The notes below the pieces were generated by a model. That model searched no databases. It worked only from the letters and a program-made list of their open reading frames with translations, and had not been told where the DNA came from. A program made the position numbers and the translations under genes. Of a stretch of 6,544 nt of DNA, positions 1-5,789 are shown piece after piece. Source of the DNA: an uncultured Cellvibrio sp. (GTDB taxonomy: Bacteria > Pseudomonadota > Gammaproteobacteria > Pseudomonadales > Cellvibrionaceae); the NCBI GenBank assembly GCA_946482345.1, contig CAMLRJ010000203.1, forward strand, positions 1-6,544, read 5' to 3'. The stretch's first letter is position 1; every line of letters begins with the position of its first letter.

Positions 1-181
1 GAATAACACAGGATTTTCTTTGCAAGCGCCTTATGATGATGCCGATTTGCGCTTGGGATGTTTTATGACCTGGGCAAAACTTCGCAATCAAGTGGATTTT
101 TCCGTTTATCCGCAACTGGAAAAATTTCATGAAAGGATTTTGGATTATGATGTGTTTGTGAAGACTAAACCGCCGGTTTGA
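1..181 (+). CDS. Glutathione S-transferase-like protein, C-terminal fragment (5' end outside window)
   Basis: The frame starting at base 2 is open from the window edge to a TGA at 179-181 and gives 59 residues. The segment has the pattern of the end of a GST C-terminal all-helical domain: an acidic DDADLRLGC stretch, then MTWAKLRNQVDFSVYP, then QLEKFHERILDYDVFV. This resembles the family's 'D..L...L.WA....D.S.YP.L..W..R....PAV' signature. GST enzymes are cytosolic and conjugate or reduce glutathione-linked substrates; the glutathione-binding N-terminal domain lies outside the window, so substrate and class cannot be judged. The gene converges on the - strand operon and ends 185 bp from natB. 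The family call is from memory of the pattern and is moderate; the reading frame itself is secure only in being open and ending here. Confidence 0.6.
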   Translation, partial: NNTGFSLQAPYDDADLRLGCFMTWAKLRNQVDFSVYPQLEKFHERILDYDVFVKTKPPV

Positions 182-195
182 TTTGTGTAGCTTTT

Positions 196-230
196 AAATC
201 CCCCCTAGCCCCCCTTTTTCAAAGTGGGGA
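196..230. repeat. C-rich intergenic palindromic repeat
   Basis: This stretch reads AAATCCCCCCTAGCCCCCC, then TTTTTCAAAGTGGGGA. It can fold as CCCC (209-212) with GGGG (226-229) and CTTT (214-217) with AAAG (221-224), with one mismatch and a 3-nt loop. Similar C-rich/G-rich intergenic repeats are familiar from many bacterial genomes. There is no second copy in this window, so its status as a dispersed repeat rests on resemblance, not on a copy seen here. Confidence 0.45.
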
Positions 231-233
231 ACA

Positions 234-259
234 ACTCCCTTTTTAATTAATCAGGGAGT
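234..259. repeat. Perfect 7-bp inverted repeat with AT-rich loop
   Basis: ACTCCCT (234-240) and AGGGAGT (253-259) are perfect inverted copies around a 12-nt T/A-rich loop (TTTTAATTAATC). It lies directly after the C-rich repeat and just before the first copy of the main stem-loop repeat. It could be a weak transcription-stop structure or a fragment of a composite repeat. No U-run follows the stem on either strand, so it is not called as an intrinsic terminator. Confidence 0.4.
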
Positions 260-261
260 AG

Positions 262-303
262 AGTCCCTCCCCCTGCCAAGGGGGAGGGTAGGAGGGGGTA
301 AAG
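262..303 (+). repeat. Stem-loop repeat, copy A (intergenic)
   Basis: The core is a perfect 9-bp stem, CCCTCCCCC (265-273) with GGGGGAGGG (280-288), closing a 6-nt TGCCAA loop, followed by a G-rich tail GTAGGAGGGGGTAAAG. The full 42 nt matches 3944-3985, inside the hydrolase gene, at 41 of 42 positions; the only difference is G288 versus T3970. It also faces an inverted copy at 321-357. Three copies in 6.5 kb, one of them inside a gene, mark it as a dispersed repeat family. Confidence 0.85.
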
Positions 304-357
304 CTTTTATTAAAAAAACCTTACCCCCTCCCCCGCCTCCCCCTTGGCAGGGGGAGG
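266..357. terminator. Large inverted-repeat structure between convergent genes; possible bidirectional transcription barrier
   Basis: Copies A and B can pair with each other over about 36 bp around a 19-nt loop, or each can fold alone. Either RNA lies just past the end of a gene: natB on the - strand and the GST-like gene on the + strand. On the - strand a run of seven U follows copy B (GGTTTTTTTAA, 320-310), but about 20 nt beyond its compact hairpin, so this is not a textbook intrinsic terminator. The placement between convergent stop codons suggests transcript termination or 3'-end protection. This is inference. Confidence 0.35.
321..357 (-). repeat. Stem-loop repeat, copy B (inverted relative to copy A)
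   Basis: Read on the - strand, this is the same unit as 266-301: it matches at about 34 of 37 aligned positions with a single one-base gap. Its own stem is CCTCCCCC (336-343) with GGGGGAGG (350-357) around a 6-nt loop. It begins 9 bp beyond the natB stop codon, so the repeat abuts the end of the coding sequence. Copies A and B are separated by a 19-nt A/T-rich spacer (302-320). Confidence 0.85.
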
Positions 358-366
358 AGCCTAAAA

Positions 367-1551
367 TCACAGCCCATAAACAATTTTCGGTTTTCTCAAT
401 TGCTTCGCAGTAAACGCCAATAACAACACACCCAATAAAATCGAAACGCTACCCACTTGCAATAATTGCCATGAAGTCACTAATTCCCCCAACAATATAT
501 TTTTAATCACAATTTGGTGTGCCAGTACCGGTACCCACATAAACCAATCCTGATAACTGCTGGGATTAATCAGTGTATAAAATAAAGGCACCATCGGAAT
601 AAAAACCATGAGTCCCATGTAGGTTTGCGCATCTTTAAAACTACGTGCAAAAATTGAAATTAAAAATTGCAAGCTGGTCGCCAGAATTGCAACTGGAAAT
701 AACACCAAAAAGATACAACCTATATCTGCCAAAGCTACATCCACTTTCATACCTATATCTTTAAAAGGTAAAAAATGAAATGCAACCGCTAATAAGCCCA
801 GCGCAACCAATATAACCAGCAAAGTTAATATATAACTGTTCAACCATTTGCCGATTAAAATAAAAGAAGATTTCGCCGGTGTAATTAACAAGGATTCCAA
901 TGAACGGCGCTCGCGCTCACCTGAGACCATATCCGCAGAAAAACCTATGCTTCCTAAAAAACAGGCCATGAGTAAAAAGAAAGGCACTGTGGCTATCACA
1001 AAAAAACCCATTTTTTGATCACTGGCAATATTGATATCACGAATAAAAACTGGTGATGCAATTGAAGGATCTATACCACGCGACATTAAACGCAGGTTGC
1101 CTATTCGACCTTGCCAGGCCCATATCTGTTGCCTGACAAAATTCAAACTGCCTTGTACTTTGGTATTGGTTGCATCAAATACTAACAACAGCTCTATGGA
1201 TTCTCCCGTTGAAAATTTTTCTTGTGCATCCTTGGGAATGATCAGGACATAACCCAATTCATTTTGTTCGACTTTTTTATAAGCGTCGCCTTCAATTGGA
1301 TTGATGGCAACACCTCTTTCTTTTAACCAATCAACCAATGGAGATAAATTTTCTACACCTGAAACAGATAATTGAATAGGATCGTTGGTGGTTGCTCTGG
1401 ATTGTTTTCCCATGTGTATAGCGAATAATGATGACGCCACAAATACACCAACCAAATAAATTGGCATCAACACTATCATGCGCAAACTACGCATATCTCT
1501 GAGAGTATCACGCCATTCTTTTTTCAAAACAGTAAAAATAGTGATTATCAT
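367..1551 (-). CDS. natB: NatB-type ABC-2 family transporter permease
   Basis: This 394-residue inner-membrane protein is the presumed permease for the NatA-type ATPase just upstream. It starts with a cytoplasmic amphipathic stretch (KKEWRDTLRDMRS, ~10-22) and a first membrane segment at ~25-45. A large extracytoplasmic domain (~46-178) is followed by membrane segments near 182-205, 231-260, 277-301, 312-328 and 364-382. The motif SGERERRSLESLL (210-222), on the cytoplasmic side after the second membrane segment, is a hallmark of NatB/ABC-2 permeases. In Bacillus, NatAB is a sodium-efflux ABC transporter; many relatives have unknown substrates, so sodium export is not claimed here. Its ATG shares one base with the natA stop codon (TGATG), with AGGAG 8 nt upstream. 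It is the last gene of the operon. Confidence 0.88.
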   Translation of the reverse strand: MIITIFTVLKKEWRDTLRDMRSLRMIVLMPIYLVGVFVASSLFAIHMGKQSRATTNDPIQLSVSGVENLSPLVDWLKERGVAINPIEGDAYKKVEQNELGYVLIIPKDAQEKFSTGESIELLLVFDATNTKVQGSLNFVRQQIWAWQGRIGNLRLMSRGIDPSIASPVFIRDINIASDQKMGFFVIATVPFFLLMACFLGSIGFSADMVSGERERRSLESLLITPAKSSFILIGKWLNSYILTLLVILVALGLLAVAFHFLPFKDIGMKVDVALADIGCIFLVLFPVAILATSLQFLISIFARSFKDAQTYMGLMVFIPMVPLFYTLINPSSYQDWFMWVPVLAHQIVIKNILLGELVTSWQLLQVGSVSILLGVLLLAFTAKQLRKPKIVYGL

Positions 1552-2390
1552 CAGACAGTCTCCTTTTTATCTTCTGCAGTTTTACTTTCTGTTTCCGTTT
1601 CGTTTTCTTTTTGTACTGACATCATATTTTCATCACTGACAAGATTAATAAAAGCATCTTCAAGATTGTCAGATTGACCGGCGTCAAGAATTTCATGTAA
1701 TTGCCCTTGTGCAACCACTTTTCCACGTGCTATCACAATAATTCGATCGCAGAGCCCTTTTACTTCATGCATTAAATGACTGGAAAATACAACACACTTA
1801 CCCTGCTCTTTCAGATCATGCAGTAATTTGCGCACAGCACGTGTAGTGATAACATCCAATCCATTGGTGGGTTCGTCCAATAAAATATGCTGCGGATTAT
1901 GTACTATGGCTCGCGACAGCGCCGCTTTCATTCTTTCGCCCAAAGAAAATCCTTCCGCTTGTCGATCTGCAATTTTTTCCATTCCCAATCTTTTAATCAA
2001 TTCCTGAATTGCGGCGTCCAACTGAATGGGTTCAACTCTATGCAACTCACCAAAATAACGAATATTTTCTATTGCTGTTAAGCGTTTATATAAGCCCGTA
2101 TCGTCAGGTAAAACACCCAGCAAGCGACGTGCAGCTTCCGGCGATTCAGAAACCTTGACCTGATCAATAAAAATGTCGCCCGATGTAGGTTGCAGCAAAC
2201 CATAAATCAAACGCATTAAGGTTGATTTTCCAGCACCGTTTAACCCTAACAATCCGGTAATTTCACCGTCGCGAAATTCCATACTGACATTATCCAGGGC
2301 TGTAATAATTTTCTTTTCTTTTTTAAACGATATTTTCTTGCTGGATGAATTCGCAACAAATTCTTTGGATAGATTTTCTACACGAATCAT
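1551..2390 (-). CDS. natA: NatA-type ABC transporter ATP-binding protein
   Basis: This 279-residue cytoplasmic ATPase is expected to drive the NatB-type permease encoded next. Walker A is GLNGAGKST (49-57); the signature region is FSLGERMK (148-155), in place of LSGGQ; Walker B is ILLDEP (169-174), followed by the D-loop NGLD; the switch histidine is H205 in SSHLMHEV. The Q-loop position reads LGVLPDDTGLYKRLT and lacks the usual glutamine, a variant I recall in NatA-like proteins. Two features stand out. A basic insert near residues 14-28 (SSSKKISFKKEKK) lies before the conserved ALDNVS strand. A charged tail (~260-279, rich in E, K and T) follows the nucleotide-binding domain. The ATG overlaps the hydrolase stop by 4 nt (ATGA) and is preceded by an excellent Shine-Dalgarno sequence. 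Confidence 0.92.
   Translation of the reverse strand: MIRVENLSKEFVANSSSKKISFKKEKKIITALDNVSMEFRDGEITGLLGLNGAGKSTLMRLIYGLLQPTSGDIFIDQVKVSESPEAARRLLGVLPDDTGLYKRLTAIENIRYFGELHRVEPIQLDAAIQELIKRLGMEKIADRQAEGFSLGERMKAALSRAIVHNPQHILLDEPTNGLDVITTRAVRKLLHDLKEQGKCVVFSSHLMHEVKGLCDRIIVIARGKVVAQGQLHEILDAGQSDNLEDAFINLVSDENMMSVQKENETETESKTAEDKKETV
1560..1564 (-). promoter_or_regulatory. Ribosome binding site for natB
   Basis: AGGAG, read on the - strand inside the end of natA, lies 8 nt before the natB ATG. It supports the ATG at 1551 as the start and makes independent re-initiation plausible alongside translational coupling. Confidence 0.7.
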
Positions 2391-4015
2391 AGTTCACCTC
2401 CCGTGTGTAATGACTTGTCACGATTAGCACCTAAATCTACAGGCAATGGCAATATATCCTGAACACAATCTGTTTTTAAATTCTCCACTGATGCTCGCTC
2501 ATAAAACTGCGCAATCAATTGTGGCACGCAACCTTCAGTGGACACTATGTGATGACCTCCAGGCGCAAGCAATGACAATGAATTGGTTAAATTCTGATTT
2601 ACTCTTTCCGCCCAAGTCACCGGCGTCACCGGATCAAATCCGCCAGACAATAATAAACCGGGCACATCTGTTTTTAATGGCTGATAATATTCCTGCGGCA
2701 AATTTGTTTTCGGCCAAACAGAACACACCCTGTCCATTTCATCAATAAAATCATATTCCAGAAATTTTTGTGATTGCTTGTTTTTTCCGGAAATAAATCT
2801 ATCTTCATTACATACTACCGAGTAGCGCATAGCATCACTAATTTTCAGATTTGCAAAACTTTTATTCGCCAACACATTCAAACTTACCAGCGCCTGATAT
2901 TGTCCTTTTTCTGCATCGCTAATAATTTGCGGTAAGAGTGCTGACAAATCGCGTGAATAAAGTGCAGAGAATATCAGTGCTGAAAATTCACGTGGATTGG
3001 CTATCCAGCTTTTTTCCTGATTATGTTGTGGGTCCCGGTATTGAATGCTTACGGTCTTTTGTTCAGCTTCTGCTTGCTTGAATCTTTGCAGAAGAATCGT
3101 TATTTTTTCCAGCATATTGCCATAAAGCGAAACACATGTTGCATCCTGCATACATTGTTCATTAATTTTATTGAGTGATTGCATCGCATCCCGCGCAAAA
3201 TAATCAGGCAAGGCAATATCAACAGGTGCTACACCATCCAGCACCATGGTACGTAAATGTTGCGGAAATTGACGCGCATATTGCATCACCACCCGCGAAC
3301 CATAAGAACCGCCCCATAAATTAATTTTTTCATACCCAAGCGCATTTCTGACAATATCCAAATCCTGTACTGCATAGGGTGTGGTGTAAAAAGCAGACAC
3401 AGCACGAAATTCATCTGCACAACGCTGCATTTCAATATCCATCCATTCACGTTGCTGTGATTCTTTCCACTGCTGTAAATCTTCTGGAGGCTTTTTGCAT
3501 TTTAAGGAATTGGATTTCCCTGTCCCTCTTTGGTCAACAAAAATTAAATCACGATTTTTTCTCACATCATAAAAAACCATGTGAATTTGTTTTGCCATTT
3601 CCACAGAAGAACCACCCGGCCCCCCTTGAATTAAAAAAACCGGATCTTGTTCCGGAGCCGGACTGATTGCCGGCAAACGTAAAATATTTAATGCAATTTT
3701 TTTACTTTGCGGATCATCCGGGTTTTCATTAACCAATAACTCACCACATTCAGCACCATCAACAAGCGGCGGATATCCTGTTTCTTCGAAACCGGGACAG
3801 GGTTTTAGAATGGAATTTTTTGTGTTTTCGGTTTTGTTGGATTGGGGGTTGCAGGCGGTGAAGAAAACTCCAAGCACTAAAATAAAAAATATTTTCGAAA
3901 ACCTGACCCCACCCCAGCCCTTCCCTTGCCGGGGGAGGGAGTCAGTCCCTCCCCCTGCCAAGGGGGAGGTTAGGAGGGGGTAAAGAAACTCAAACCTGAC
4001 GAATAACTTTTTCAT
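2387..4015 (-). CDS. Secreted lipoprotein alpha/beta hydrolase, tripeptidyl/prolyl aminopeptidase-like (TAP family), with repeat-derived leader insert
   Basis: Numbering is for 542 residues from the ATG at 4015; a GTG one codon earlier is possible but sits only 2 nt from the ribosome binding site. A hydrophobic segment (~41-53) ends in FFTAC, making Cys55 the likely lipidated residue, and Asn at +2 suggests the outer membrane. Catalytic features follow the TAP-like alpha/beta hydrolase plan: oxyanion motif GGPGGSS (131-137), DQRGTGKS (~161-168), nucleophile Ser237 in GGSYGS, Asp461 in GGFDPVTP, and His488 or 489 in APGGHH. The last ~90 residues match the TAP C-terminal domain. Ten cysteines follow Cys55 (73, 90, 173, 199, 288, 294, 402, 431, 496, 517), consistent with disulfides outside the cytoplasm. 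Relatives remove N-terminal amino acids or short peptides; the substrate here is unknown. Residues 9-39 derive from an inserted repeat and are not family-typical. Confidence 0.88.
   Translation of the reverse strand: MKKLFVRFEFLYPLLTSPLAGGGTDSLPRQGKGWGGVRFSKIFFILVLGVFFTACNPQSNKTENTKNSILKPCPGFEETGYPPLVDGAECGELLVNENPDDPQSKKIALNILRLPAISPAPEQDPVFLIQGGPGGSSVEMAKQIHMVFYDVRKNRDLIFVDQRGTGKSNSLKCKKPPEDLQQWKESQQREWMDIEMQRCADEFRAVSAFYTTPYAVQDLDIVRNALGYEKINLWGGSYGSRVVMQYARQFPQHLRTMVLDGVAPVDIALPDYFARDAMQSLNKINEQCMQDATCVSLYGNMLEKITILLQRFKQAEAEQKTVSIQYRDPQHNQEKSWIANPREFSALIFSALYSRDLSALLPQIISDAEKGQYQALVSLNVLANKSFANLKISDAMRYSVVCNEDRFISGKNKQSQKFLEYDFIDEMDRVCSVWPKTNLPQEYYQPLKTDVPGLLLSGGFDPVTPVTWAERVNQNLTNSLSLLAPGGHHIVSTEGCVPQLIAQFYERASVENLKTDCVQDILPLPVDLGANRDKSLHTGGEL
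2394..2401 (-). promoter_or_regulatory. Strong Shine-Dalgarno for natA
   Basis: GGAGGTGA, read on the - strand, is a near-perfect anti-16S match. GGAGG ends 6 nt before the natA ATG. It lies within the last codons of the hydrolase gene (the Gly-Gly-Glu-Leu end), so the hydrolase C-terminus and this site constrain each other. Confidence 0.8.
3899..3907. repeat. Left copy of 9-bp direct repeat (putative target-site duplication)
   Basis: AAACCTGAC is identical to 3992-4000, exactly 93 bp away. The two copies bracket the palindromic element in the hydrolase leader. On the coding strand both read GTC AGG TTT in the same frame, encoding Val-Arg-Phe twice (residues 6-8 and 37-39). Confidence 0.75.
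3908..3991 (+). mobile_element. 84-bp double stem-loop repeat element inserted in-frame in a coding sequence
   Basis: The element contains two GC-rich hairpins. One is at 3918-3939 (CCCTTCCC with GGGGAGGG, one T-G pair). The other is at 3948-3969 (CCTCCCCC with GGGGGAGG, TGCCAA loop). Its right half, 3944-3985, matches the intergenic repeat 262-303 at 41 of 42 bases. The ends, ACCCCACCCCAGCC and the reverse complement of GGTTAGGAGGGGGT, are imperfect inverted copies. It encodes no protein of its own, so it would be a non-autonomous, MITE-like or palindromic element. With the 9-bp duplication it adds 93 bp, 31 codons, with no stop. Its exact ends are set by the direct repeats; the bases 3986-3991 are not shared with the intergenic copy, so the right boundary is less certain. 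Confidence 0.7.
3992..4000. repeat. Right copy of 9-bp direct repeat (putative target-site duplication)
   Basis: AAACCTGAC is identical to 3899-3907. It is the copy nearer the hydrolase start codon, covering codons 6-8. Confidence 0.75.
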
Positions 4016-4395
4016 CACTTCTCCCTATCCTTTTTCATCTGTTTTTTAATCAACAACAACAATTCATCAATATCTAAATCCAACTGTTTAGCCACCAATA
4101 ATAAATTTTCGATCGCAGGCGTTAATAAATTCTGTTTTTGTTGTTTTGATTCTGCTTTTGAAATTGCAGCAACCTGCATAGGTTTTCCACGCTGACGAAT
4201 TAACAGCCCTTCATTTTCCAACAATGCATAAGCTTTGGAAATTGTCATAGGGTTTACTGCATGTTGCACAGCCAATTCACGTACTGACGGCAATTCACTT
4301 CCCGGCACCAATTGCCCACTTGCAATCATACGTCGCACTTGTTCGACTACTTGTCTGTAAATGGGAATGCCGAATTGGGGATTGAGAATAAACAT
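4015..4395 (-). CDS. GntR-family transcriptional regulator, YtrA subfamily
   Basis: This 126-residue cytoplasmic DNA-binding protein is the likely autoregulator of the operon. Residues ~8-75 form the GntR winged helix-turn-helix: GIPIYRQVVEQVRRMIASG, then PGSELPSVRELA, then the recognition-helix region VNPMTISKAYALLENEGLL and wing residues RQRGK. There is no large effector-binding domain, only a ~50-residue helical tail rich in Leu and Lys. This short architecture is typical of the YtrA subfamily, which regulates adjacent ABC transporter genes; B. subtilis YtrA responds to cell-wall-active antibiotics. The ATG overlaps the permease stop by one base (TAATG); the upstream AGGGTGG is a weak ribosome binding site, suggesting coupling to the permease. 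Unlike many ytr operons, where the regulator comes first, it lies at least third here. No operator can be identified because the operon promoter is outside the window. Confidence 0.92.
   Translation of the reverse strand: MFILNPQFGIPIYRQVVEQVRRMIASGQLVPGSELPSVRELAVQHAVNPMTISKAYALLENEGLLIRQRGKPMQVAAISKAESKQQKQNLLTPAIENLLLVAKQLDLDIDELLLLIKKQMKKDREK
4021..4026 (-). promoter_or_regulatory. Ribosome binding site that decides the hydrolase start
   Basis: AGGGAG, read on the - strand in the last codons of the GntR gene, lies 5 nt from the ATG at 4015 but only 2 nt from the in-frame GTG at 4018. The spacing favours ATG, which also makes the TGATG one-base overlap with the GntR stop codon. Confidence 0.65.
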
Positions 4396-5789
4396 TAGCC
4401 CACCCTGACGAAATTAATTTTCTGCCATTTTTTTAACAACGATCGTCGCATTAAAAAATTGGCAACGATTATTAAAAAAAGTGTTGCGCTCATGGCGAGA
4501 TAATAATTCATTTGAAACAATGCACAAATTAATAACATTACTAGAACGGATATAAAAATATTGATTGCTTGCCATCCACTTCCGCCAATCTTGCTATCAT
4601 TATCTCGCGTATAGATGGAGAGCGTTAAATAGAATGTCATTGCGTTAACGACAACAACTGATATCGCAACAACAATAAACGAGAGTAAATCTATTACGCC
4701 AACGCCAGAGAATTGATTGAGTAAAATCGCCAGTATCGGTGTAATCCACATCATTTTTATTGAGTAGCCAAAACAACGTTTTTCGATAAATTGAAATAGT
4801 TCACTGCGCGACCCAGGGAATAATAACCATGATGATTTAATATTCCTGCAGATTGCTGTTAAAAATCCATAGGATCCAACTAATGCAACATAGAACACAA
4901 ATCCAAGCCCCATGCGATTCATCGCATTCTGAAAATTATCATTAAAAATCCATTTAAAAAATCCAAGCAGTAAAAGACTCATCATGAGATACAACAAACC
5001 CATTCGAAAGATACTTGCATTTCCATCTGGCATCCCCATCAATCGTGTACCTAAAAAACTAGCTGGCTTCGAACTGGGCGCAAAAAAATTCATCACTGCA
5101 ATTGCAGTCGGATTCACAGAAGGATTCGCTGTTGTTCCTCCCGACATCATCTGTTCCATGTTCAATGCATAAGCATTAATAAAATATTTCTGTGGTCTTA
5201 ATCTTAACCACCAAAATCCAAACACCAGCCAGGAAACACTTAATGCAATGATCAATTGCAAGAAACTCCACTGAGCCAATTGATGTAACACTTGACCTAA
5301 CACCGCAAAGGTAAAAAATATCGCACCTTGAAACAACGGAAATCGATAAGCCGTAAAGAACAATCCCACAACGTAAGCGCTTGAAAGCAGCCAAACTTGT
5401 AATCCAAAATGAATCAACTCCCGAAACCCGATTGCAGACTCAGCAGTAATTAATTTAAATACAATGACAGCCACAGGTAATGCCATACTCAATATAACGG
5501 CCAGGACAAAATAGAGCTTTCGAAAATCCGCCAGATAACGTAGTGATTTACTGCTAATCGTCGCGAGTGCTTGAGTAGGCAATAAAATTAACATGAAGAA
5601 AAGATAGATAAAAATAGACATCAATAACACAGGTGCTGCGTTATCAATCCCACCTTTAAAAAACCAAGCGATAATAAACATCAATACAAAACAAACTGTC
5701 ACCAAAATCAATATGATTTTCATGACCCCGACTGGCACCAGCGCACTTTTGATTAATGGCCAATAGGCTCTAATAGTTGCTGTACTCAT
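4395..5789 (-). CDS. Polytopic membrane protein, presumed ABC transporter permease paired with the upstream ATPase
   Basis: This 464-residue integral inner-membrane protein has about twelve hydrophobic segments, near residues 20-44, 52-72, 92-112, 126-148, 154-171, 178-196, 262-282, 294-314, 344-360, 366-390, 407-426 and 430-447. A more polar cytoplasmic or periplasmic loop at ~197-260 (including MMSGGTTANPSVNPT) divides it into two halves of about six segments each. I recognise no diagnostic motif. The permease role is inferred from the 4-nt overlap with the ATPase gene upstream and the YtrA-type regulator downstream, an arrangement common for ytr-type transporters. If it works as a fused two-half permease, a single copy or a homodimer could serve the ATPase. 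GGAG lies 8 nt before the ATG, supporting this start. Confidence 0.75.
   Translation of the reverse strand: MSTATIRAYWPLIKSALVPVGVMKIILILVTVCFVLMFIIAWFFKGGIDNAAPVLLMSIFIYLFFMLILLPTQALATISSKSLRYLADFRKLYFVLAVILSMALPVAVIVFKLITAESAIGFRELIHFGLQVWLLSSAYVVGLFFTAYRFPLFQGAIFFTFAVLGQVLHQLAQWSFLQLIIALSVSWLVFGFWWLRLRPQKYFINAYALNMEQMMSGGTTANPSVNPTAIAVMNFFAPSSKPASFLGTRLMGMPDGNASIFRMGLLYLMMSLLLLGFFKWIFNDNFQNAMNRMGLGFVFYVALVGSYGFLTAICRNIKSSWLLFPGSRSELFQFIEKRCFGYSIKMMWITPILAILLNQFSGVGVIDLLSFIVVAISVVVVNAMTFYLTLSIYTRDNDSKIGGSGWQAINIFISVLVMLLICALFQMNYYLAMSATLFLIIVANFLMRRSLLKKWQKINFVRVG

Noticed and set aside
262..357. CRISPR-like array
   Set aside because: The copies are palindromic, in inverted orientation, only two in number, and separated by a low-complexity A/T spacer; there are no cas genes.
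1031..1252. Open frame on the + strand opposite natB, and similar ones near 1887-2081, 2446-2748, 3379-3666 and 4984-5172
   Set aside because: They lie wholly antisense to well-supported genes, have unremarkable composition and no recognisable domain; they are shadows of the real coding strands.
3847..3900. A start codon downstream of the inserted repeat, which would make the repeat untranslated
   Set aside because: After the element there is no ATG before the lipobox cysteine; a GTG within the hydrophobic core would leave too little signal sequence, and no ribosome binding site precedes it.
4016..4018. GTG as the hydrolase start, one codon before the ATG
   Set aside because: It leaves only 2 nt to the AGGGAG ribosome binding site, while the ATG has 5 nt and forms a one-base stop/start overlap like other junctions in the operon.
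4404..4412. CCTGACGAA here is identical to 3995-4003 and overlaps the same CCTGAC as the putative target duplication
   Set aside because: Many 9-mers are expected to recur by chance in 6.5 kb. This one is not placed at the edge of any repeat structure, whereas the AAACCTGAC pair brackets the element exactly.
5176..5394. Second - strand frame of 72 codons inside the membrane protein gene
   Set aside because: It overlaps the longer, hydrophobic, well-placed reading frame entirely and shows no motif or ribosome binding site.
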